Positions 56,415 through 64,000 of a stretch of DNA of 64,000 bases are shown here, in pieces (the stretch's first letter is position 1; every line of letters begins with the position of its first letter). The notes under the pieces are model-generated. The model did not search any database, was not told the origin of the DNA, and saw only the letters and a program-made list of their open reading frames with translations. The stretch is taken from contig JAPNXP010000008.1 in NCBI GenBank assembly GCA_028753945.1, positions 930,001-994,000 on the forward strand, in the 5' to 3' direction. The position numbers and the translations under genes are program-made. This DNA comes from Hexactinellida sp. DTS-2022. Taxonomy: Eukaryota > Porifera > Hexactinellida.

Positions 56415-56999
56415 GGTGATAATTCGATAATTATTTATTATAGTTTAGCGTTTCCAATTTGTCTTTGCCATAGTCAATTATATACAGCCTAGTTCTCGTA
56501 TTGGTACAACTATAGTATTGTACCGGATACACACTTTATAAAGACTATTCTTTCTTAATGAACCATAATACACACTAAAAAAGACGAGTCTTTCAATATG
56601 CACATAATATTCCGGTACAATACTATAGTTGTACCCTCGTATTTTCTGCTCAACATTTATACTGCATTCAAAACTCTAAATTATTTACTACTATTTCATA
56701 CAAAGACAACTGATGTTTTAATAATACACAATACCTCACAGACAATACCTAATGGCTAATACAGAATAACTTTTGTATGTAAGATGAGATAGAGTTTTAG
56801 ATTCTCTTACTCGTCTTCTTTGAAGATGTATATCGCGAATTTGTTTGGAATATATTAGACCTCTACACGGGGCGGGTTAATAAATGCGGGTTGCGAAACC
56901 GGCAACCCGCGGGTTTTTTCGGGTCAAAGGATCTTAATATTTTCGGGACGGGGCGGGTACTTAATATTTCTTTCTGTAACATTTCTTTCCATAGCCTTA
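56415..56999. other. No gene; GC-rich patch at 56868-56960
   Basis: At 56470-56640 the motif GGTACAACTATAGTATTGTACC occurs once and as its inverse near 56610-56632, together with paired ACACAC and TTTTAAAG blocks, suggesting a small MITE. 56868-56960 carries GGCGGGTT/AACCCGC repeats, probably another. Confidence 0.4.
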
Positions 57000-57845
57000 A
57001 GGAGGTCATCAATGATTTACTACTTAATAATGAACATAATAATTATACTTCAGAATTACCGCGTTTTCAATTCATACTGGGTCAATTAGAAAATCAGGGG
57101 CGGCGGAAGCGGTCAGGCCGGTCAGGCCATGACCTTACCACTTTTATCAAATGGTCAGGCCAATAGCCTGACCATTCTTACGTCACTAGTCAGGCAGGTC
57201 AAGCATGGCCTGACCACTATATAACAGCTCCGCCGGCCCTGAAAATACATTTATTCCCAAGAACAGACGAAGGTACAACACCATAAGTCCATAACACAAA
57301 TCATGGCGATTAAAACTCATTTGATTTCTCCTGCTTGTTATAAGTAACTTCAGAGTTTAATCTGTATTTCTCTTCCTCATGTTCATGCATTCGAGAAAAT
57401 GTATGCTTCATTTGGTCTTGAAAACGATTTTTGCACATATCTTCGCCATGCCAGTTCCTGCTTTAGTCCAGAGGAAAGAAATGTCATACTTCAAATGGAT
57501 CAAATTCATGTTAGATCTGATATTTCCTATAAGGGTGGAAAATATATGGTCCAAACTTAACTCCTGATGATCCAACGAGAACTGTATTCGCGATTATAGT
57601 CTCTAGTTTACATAAAAATTGTCTTGTATCTCTCGTTTATTACCCTGTGCATCCATTTCTGCTGAAAGGATATTCCCAATCATTAAATCTTGCATAATAG
57701 ATATCGAGTATTGCGGTCTAAAGGTGCAAGTCATTTCCACTGATAATTACCAGAAAAAATTGGCAAATTGAGTAAACAAACATACACCAGTTTTAGACAT
57801 GCTTGTATTAGACATGCTTGTAAAGAAATATATTGAAATTATAAA
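57000..57845 (+). pseudogene. P4: decayed P-type transposase fragment
   Basis: EVINDLLLNNEHN and LPRFQFILGQLEN match the region before the core in P1 and P3. After the nested MITE, frames continue with MAIKTHLISPACYK, then ISLPHVHAFEKMYASFGL, ILQMDQIHVRSDISYKGGK (the first catalytic Asp region) and VISTDNY (second). The third catalytic block is missing. Many stops and deletions. Confidence 0.75.
57095..57241. mobile_element. hAT-type MITE (GGTCAGGCC repeats)
   Basis: 147 bp. CAGGGGCGGCGGAAGC and, inverted, CAGGGCCGGCGGAGCTG. GGTCAGGCC/GGCCTGACC repeats inside. The flanks share AAAAT only. Inserted in P4. Confidence 0.7.
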
Positions 57846-58235
57846 TGAAATGTTGACACATTCCTCGGTTGCAAGGGAAATGTAAATTTCCTAAAATGAA
57901 CCATAACTCAAAGACTATCAATTTTATGTCAACTGGGCGAGTTCTGATCTATCCGGAATAGGTAACTTCCTATCCATTGATAATACATCATTTATGCTTA
58001 ACTTCATTAACTTTTGAGATAATGAGATAATTAGCAAATAATTTTTCTAAGCTAATTATCTCATTATCTCAAAAGTTAATGAAGTTAAGCATAAATGATG
58101 TATTATCAATGGATAGGAAGTTACCTATTCCGGATAGATCAGAACTCGCCCAGTTGACATAAAATTGATAGTCTTTGAGTTATGGTTCATTTTAGGAAAT
58201 TTACATTTCCCTGGCAACCGAGGAATGTGTTAACA
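57846..58235. repeat. Large palindrome made of two P-like termini
   Basis: Arms 57848-58033 and 58046-58232 are inverted copies with few mismatches and a 12-nt centre (near 58034-58045). The right arm continues into sequence like 2830-3094 and 7025-7390. The left arm follows P4 coding remains. It looks like two P-like element ends joined outer end to outer end. Confidence 0.8.
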
Positions 58236-58607
58236 TTCTATTTATAATTTCAATATATTTCTTTTAACTAGTCCTGGGCATCATCATGTTCCAATCTTGA
58301 ACATTTATAACGCGTTTAACTATGGTAAAAGCAGGTTATTAGAACACGATATTTCGAACCCAAAATAGCGATTACGTCATCATATGATGAAATAGCACAA
58401 TTCTGAAGGATGCTATGTATACCTTGATACCAAGTTCCTATATACTTATAGTAAATTTATGACGTCTATCATTACTAGTTATGGAGATAATTATAAATAT
58501 CCTATTTATCAATGGACTTTAAGTAATCCATGGTTCGGAGTAGTAGTAAGGCCTTATATAACGAAGGTCACGGCTGTACATAATAATGGTACTAAATTAT
58601 AGGAAAA
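58236..58607 (+). repeat. P-like terminal region with P1 empty site
   Basis: Continues the repeat of 2830-3094 and 7025-7390 without P1. CCAATCTTGAACATTTATAA near 58290-58310 corresponds to the P1 target GTTGAAC. No coding region. Confidence 0.6.
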
Positions 58608-58616
58608 CTTATCCAC

Positions 58617-58745
58617 CGATCATCGGCGTTTGTATTAAAAAAGCTCGCTACTTTCAACCGATTGTTTTTTTATGTTTATAAAAAACATCATCGGTAGAAA
58701 CTAGCGAGGTTTTTTAATACAAACGCCGATGATCGGTAGATAAGT
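58617..58745. mobile_element. MITE with about 45-bp inverted repeats
   Basis: ACTTATCCACCGATCATCGG and CGTTTGTATTAAAAAA, mirrored by TTTTTTAATACAAACG and CCGATGATCGGTAGATAAGT. Nearly all of it folds as a hairpin. TSD not clear. Confidence 0.65.
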
Positions 58746-58785
58746 ATTCTCTTAAGTTATTAATGAATAAATTAAATATTTAGAC

Positions 58786-59398
58786 TAATTAGCTAAATTT
58801 CATTAATCTAGAGATGATGCAAGATAGAAACAAACGTTAAATTTATCAATTGGTCCTTATGGCATGTGCCACCTATACTAGTGGGTCTTGACACCTTGAG
58901 GTGATGATGACATCGTTAACCCTCGGCTGGCTTGGGGTAAAAGGTATAAATAGAAAAAACCCACTTTCACTTTCAATTGAAATTCAATTAACTTTCAGTT
59001 TCAATTTTACATCCCTAGCCAGACGAGGGTTAAAAAATGTGTTTTTACAATTTTGAGAATTATATGATCCGAATGGGTTGGTTGGTGTTGGGTGAACACC
59101 CAACACGCACATAAAAAATGCTGAGCCATCACCTATTATATTCTATTGATACTTGAATATCTCTAAATGAAGTGAGCTAAATGGAAACTTCCATCACTCT
59201 AAGGGTCGATGCCATCTGAAACACCTTTATGAAATAATTTAACACCTTCATAGTGATGATGACATGGCGAAAAAAATCTAAATTGCAGCTGTGGCGACAG
59301 CATTTTCCTTGGAGGCACTATCCATTAACCAGCCAGTAGCCACCAAAAGATAATGCCTACAATGAGAAATGCGTCGGGACTGCTGCAATTTTGGATTT
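58786..59398 (+). repeat. R1 tail copy
   Basis: Matches 14710-15207. Contains the piggyBac-like MITE and a decayed hairpin module (59280-59398, GCAGCTGTGGCGACAGCATT). It leads directly into an R1 head at 59399, so R1 units are joined tail to head. Confidence 0.65.
58920..59029. mobile_element. piggyBac-like MITE at TTAA
   Basis: CCCTCGGCTGGCT and AGCCAGACGAGGG are inverse ends, flanked by TTAA on both sides (58916-58919 and 59030-59033). A CCC start and TTAA target are piggyBac hallmarks. The empty site is visible in R1 at about 14833. Confidence 0.85.
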
Positions 59399-60540
59399 TT
59401 TACTGTGCCAACTATACTATAGTACAGTGGCCCAGACAGTCGAAATCGGGGGTTTTTTGCCTTATCGAGTTATTTTGCCTCCTTGTTACTTCATAACCTC
59501 ATAGAACTGTATATTGTTAAATACGGGGGTTTTTTCGTATCGGGTTTTTTTGCCTCTTTTTCCATGCATTTAGGGGGGCAAAAAACCCCAGTTTCGACTG
59601 TATTGGTCTTAGTGCTTTGGTTAGTTATTATTATTTATCCGTAGCTCATCCACAGAATAGAGTTTTATTAACTAAGAACCCAAATTTTCAGGACAGGTGT
59701 CTCATGGGTTACAGATGTGCACCTGGGGTCACGATTTTTTATCACATTTTTTTAGAAACATTTTTACACCTGTTTAATGTTAGAAAAGGAACAATAAATA
59801 GTGCGCGACTATTCAATTTATATGCATTCGATAGATAATTTAATTCTACACCTTGTCACAGTGCACGAATCTTCAAATTCCGCTTCATTTGTGCCACAAT
59901 TGAGTTGCAAATTTCCACTGTTCAATAACACTTCAGTTCAATTGAAATTGTTAAATCTAATTCTATTGTTTCAACTTGTGAATATTATATTGATTCAATT
60001 TGTGAGATCGAGTAGGCTTCTATTTTCTATTTGAAAACTAATATTTACATTCCATAACAACGACAGATTATGTGATTAAATTTACTTCAACAAAAATATG
60101 CTTTATTGGGGTTATCGAGTGCGCTGAATTCAAATATTATAATGAAATTCAATATAGATTAATAATTATTGCAAATAATAATTGAACTTAATTTATTTTG
60201 CTGTATATAATAATGGTGTTAAATAATTAATAAATTAATTAAATATTTATACTAATTAGCTAAATTTCATTAATCTCCGAGATGATACAAGATAGAAACA
60301 AATTTTCAATTTATCAATTGGTCTTAATGCCACGTAACACCTCTACAAATGGGTCTTGACACCTTGAGGTCATGATGACTTCGTCAAAAAATTTATTTTT
60401 ACAATTTTGTGAATTAAATAATTCGCATAGGTTGGTTGGAGTTAGGTCAGTGAATACCCAACACGCACTTAGAAAATGGTTAGTCATCACAGATTACATT
60501 CTACTGAAACTTGAATATCTCTCAAATGAAGTGAGCTAAA
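59399..60540 (+). repeat. R1 head and most of tail
   Basis: Head TTACTGTGCCAACTATACTA at 59399, tail blocks GATAGAAACAAATTTTC at 60290 and GGTCTTGACACCTTGAG at 60350. Cut at 60540 by CACAGTGGG sequence. Interrupted by the MITE at 59437-59600. Confidence 0.65.
59437..59600. mobile_element. pogo-like MITE in R1
   Basis: 164 bp. CAGTCGAAATCGGGGGTTTT and, inverted, CAGTCGAAACTGGGGTTTTT. TA follows on the right; GA on the left is a likely mutated TA. The empty site is readable at about 13975. Confidence 0.8.
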
Positions 60541-61196
60541 TGCACAGTGGGCAAACCAGTGGAAATAGCGATATTTTTCATGCTACTATATGCGTGAAAT
60601 TGATATATTTTCTATTTCTAAGATACCTAAGGATCAAAGAACTGTAATTATTCTTAGCACATTCCAATTGGTAGTTCAACTATTTCAATTTGAGTAGTCG
60701 TCATCATACACGAATTCCAAGAGATTATAAGATTTTCTATTATGCTATCAGATTTCATAGTATTTATTACAATAAAAAAGCAGCATATATGCACATTCTT
60801 AAGCTTATTCGAATCAATTTTTTCGTAGATTCATGCTGAAATAACTAGATATATTTTAAATACATCTATTTCCCATATTTACTCTTCGGACTTATTTGGC
60901 CTGTTTTGGGTAAAAATTTAATTCACTTTACATTAAACTATAGAAAATTCTCTATCAGATGCATTTGTTTGCTAAGTGACTGAACGTGACTGAAAACTTT
61001 CCTAATCGATCTAAGGTCTCTGGCTACAAAAACCCCTTTCAATTTAAGAAAATTGACTAAAATTAGAAATATAGATCATAATACATCTTCTGATGTTTCC
61101 AAATATTTGATTGTTTCTAATGAACAACAATGTAACTTATGATATTTTAAGGTCAAATCTATCAATCAGCACGTCAACTTAGGAAATTCGTTCATG
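60541..61196. other. No gene; starts with a solo CACAGTGGG end
   Basis: CACAGTGGGCAAACCAGTGG, then AAATAG, resembles the ends of 55250-56409; no matching second end found. The rest is AT-rich without coding signal. Confidence 0.45.
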
Positions 61197-64000
61197 CATA
61201 GCCTACTATACATAAGGCCTCACAGTAAAATATGAAATCTGGACCAGGGATGCGGTCGCCGCCGGGAAACGAAAATTATGGTATTGCAATTTTAGATCAA
61301 ATATAGTGACTTACTGCTTAAAAACAGCTACCTCAATAACTAGCAACTGTAATAAAGTAATACGTATACTCTCATTATATCATTAATCTTGTTACTTTGT
61401 GAGTTTGAATACAGTCACATAACATACACAATACACAAACTACTAGAAAACCTCTATTTACTCTGGTAGATATAGTTACTTCACATAAGACAACTAACTC
61501 GTATCTAAATAATCAGGAATCTAACTTTTTCAATTTCCGCTTTTCTAATCCCTTTAAAGTAAGGCTCGAATTGTAATTCTTGACAAGATTTGAAATTAGA
61601 CAATTTGCTTCACTCCGAACGAGACTTGATAGAATGGTTGAACCTTTCACATTACAAGAAGGACAAGTAGTTCTCCAACCTTCAAAACCACTATCAAGAC
61701 CAGTTAGGGGGCCAAAAGCAAGTGTTACTAAAATCTTTCTAGTTTGACCTTCTATCAACAGGGACATAAGTTCACTATTACTTTGGATTATAGTTAGAAT
61801 CTTCCAAACAATAATTAAAGATTCCAATGCAAGCTCTGAAGGATACTTTAGACCACCACGATCAGAAAGCTGCAGTAGTTGGTACCGGAATTCGAAGGAT
61901 TCATCTACTAGAATATCTTTGTCGATAATTAAAAGATCTCGGCATATTAAGCACGGTGAAGAATGCTTAAGGTATTGGTAGGCAGCATACCCAGCAATAA
62001 AAGCTAGTGACTGGAGTGTTGGGGTATCGCACTCAATGGCTGATATATCTGATAGAGCATCAAGAAAAGGATCAATATCAATTTCTGTATCTGTATGTAC
62101 GCTATAAATGGGAGAGAAAGACTGAATAAATTCCTCCATAGAAATCTGGCTGGATGGTTGAGTGTTGTATTAGAAAATAGAGTTAATAGATTGGAGATCT
62201 TCAAACGACGTTCAGCTTCTGAAATTTGAAGGTACGAAACATGGTAATTTGATCCAGACATCACCCGATAAAGTCCGAAATGGTGCTCTAGTGGATCTGT
62301 CTGTAAGAAACGTGTTAAAATGTAAGCATATCCACACTGTCCAGTTAGATAATTAACTATTTGAGGGAGTACAATGCACGCGTGTCTTAAGCTTGTAAAA
62401 GTTTGCTTGCTCAATTTGCCATCTTTCAAAGAGTGTGATTCCCAAGTCTCTAGCCAATTTACTATCCTGGTTAAAAAGATAAAGCGTTCGTCATTAACTG
62501 TGAAAGGGCGACATGAAGAATCATTTAAACGAATATGCTTATATGGAACATTTACATTAAACATGTTCCATAACGTGAGTAGAATTTTGACGAAACTAGA
62601 GGTGTTTGTTTTCAACTCACTGCAACGTTGATCATTTTGGAGAGCTAGAGCAGCAATCGTGGACTCATGGATTACTTTCAAGACTAATTTGACATTTTGG
62701 CGTTCCAATACAGAAGGATAACATGATTTAAATGTCAACCGCGGGGCTAATTTTACAAGACTCTCCTTCCCTGAGCTATAAAGGGCGCGTACATCTTGGA
62801 AAGAAGCGCAGCACACCTTTGAAGGAAATGAACAATAATCAAATCCAATATCGTCAAAATCGGGGTAGAAAAAACACTTATAACTGGATTTCAGATTTAG
62901 CCAATTGTTTCGTACAGATTTCAAAATATGGACGAAATCGAAAGTGAGATACAGAGGCCTGTTAGGAACACAAGGATGAGGTACACATGTTTCAAGCTTA
63001 CCAACAGGAGAGAATAGTTTGAATAACTTGACGTTAAGAGGATAGTTATCTGTTGAGATTACATCCACACATATACCACAAGTTTCGATATCTTTAATAC
63101 AAGCGAGTATGATGGGGAATATCTTTTCAGCGGAAAGAGAGGCACATGGTAATAGACGAACTATAGTAGACCATTTTTTCTGGAGACTTGATACCATAAT
63201 AGCGAATACAGTCTTTATTGGATCTTCTGGGCTTGACTAGAACCATATATCTTGCCTCCTTTATATGTGACGTCAGATTTTACGTGAATTTCGTCCATTT
63301 GCATAACGATATGTTTCTCAGCTTCAGTGAAAGAATTTGTCGCTTGCTTGAGGAAAGGAAAGAATTCACACTCAGTCCGAATGAAGAATACAACTTCTCC
63401 AAAGTGTTGACATGAGGCAGAGATAGACAAGCCATTTGTTGAAGATACTTATAACATGCTGGTGAAATTAAATGTACTTTAAGTGCCATAACCTGTGTGA
63501 GGATGTTGTACCGCCGCCTGTTTTTGGGTACAATACTGTTTTCAAGCTGACATTGGATGAATTGAAGCCTGGATATTTCGGGGGAATCAGTTAACTCTAA
63601 TTCACCATTAGATGAAAGTACTTTGTTAATGAGTAGTTGGATATTGTCCTTCGCTAAAGATAAAGTCTCATTAACGGTCTTTGAAACAGATTCAGTGGAC
63701 AGAACAGGACGAGGGGATATATAAATCTTACGGAAAATTGATTCAAGGTGTCGTATATCGCTGATTGAGCAAATTGGAATTGGTAAAATTTCTCCATTAC
63801 GATAAGCTCTAACTGACAAATCGAAGGATACTAATGTATGGGTGTTGACAATGATATTGTGTTCTGTCAGTAGAGGTAGCATATAAATTAGACTATGATC
63901 ATCTGGGTACCATAAAGACCATGTTTTAGGTAGGGAAATCAAAGGTAACTTAGCTTGGATATCCTGGAAACAATTGATCTGATATTTCTCTTTCTCTTCG
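61197..64000 (-). mobile_element. P-type element P3, running off the window
   Basis: The left end CATAGCCTACTATACATAAG at 61197 resembles the P5 and foldback ends. The transposase on the minus strand begins beyond position 64000. TSD cannot be checked. Confidence 0.7.
61513..64000 (-). pseudogene. P3 transposase, three frameshifts, N-terminus outside window
   Basis: The reading enters at 64000 and runs to about 63390, shifts, to about 63235, shifts, to about 62165, shifts, and ends at 61513. All catalytic blocks are present: MQMDEIHVKSD (first Asp), ISTDNYPLNVKLF (second) and LQTDPLEHHFGLYRVMSG (D-x-x-E). The C-terminal region has LAFIAGYAAYQYL and LSDRGGLKYPSELAL. The THAP domain should lie beyond the window. 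Close to P5 and P4 and more distant from P1. Each shift appears to be a small indel, so decay is moderate. Confidence 0.85.

Noticed and set aside
1..64000. tRNA or rRNA genes
   Set aside because: I looked for tRNA-like B-box and T-loop motifs and rRNA-like conserved blocks and saw none convincing; a tRNAscan or Infernal run would settle it.

Overview
This window looks like AT-rich nuclear DNA from an invertebrate animal. The evidence is spliced genes with short introns (62, 75, 101 and 546 bp), THAP-domain P-type transposases, a Penelope-like retroelement, a CR1/L2-like LINE, Helitrons, and two apparent host genes (a mitochondrial MICOS ApoO-like protein and an NHL-repeat protein). There is no bacterial operon structure, no CRISPR array and no recognisable rRNA or tRNA gene. 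I cannot name the species from sequence alone.

Most of the window is transposable-element sequence, often nested, and many insertion boundaries can be read from target-site duplications (TSDs). The main theme is P-type elements. P1 (3095-7017) has an intact two-exon THAP transposase of about 991 aa, 75-bp perfect terminal repeats and a 7-bp TSD. P2 (30949-35387) has long terminal repeats and an 8-bp TSD but a frameshifted transposase. P3 (61197 to beyond the window end) is a frameshifted copy. P4 (about 57000-58033), P5 (37973-45510), P6 (10125-10424) and P7 (about 48010-48870) are decayed or partial. Several of these, and a foldback element at 7393-8191, share a CATAG...TATA terminal motif.

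Layout: 1-2430, MITEs plus a hAT element; 2430-8191, an old P-like region holding P1 and the foldback; 8192-10110, AT-rich DNA with MITEs; 10125-13153, P6 and a decayed LINE; 13154-15340, a Helitron half and a repeat called R1 here; 15341-17570, no gene; 17575-20815, a Penelope-like element with a candidate hammerhead ribozyme, sitting in an exon of a Ginger/GIN-like integrase gene (20820-22215); 22349-25190, MITEs and a FLYWCH-MULE-RING element; 25495-27065, a 31-bp satellite with nested insertions; 28279-28806, the ApoO-like gene; 30949-35387, P2; 35780-36312, a hAT MITE; 37973-45510, P5 containing a hAT element that contains a foldback element that contains smaller MITEs; 45634-50289, Helitrons, a mariner MITE, P7 and a 19-bp minisatellite; 51114-52007, the NHL gene; 52560-56409, Helitrons and nonautonomous DNA elements; 57000-60540, P4 and R1 copies; 61197-64000, P3.

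There is no shared pathway among these genes. The relationships are those of elements inserting into one another: P1 supplies a plausible intact transposase, while most other copies look dead or nonautonomous. The two host-like genes are small islands between elements.
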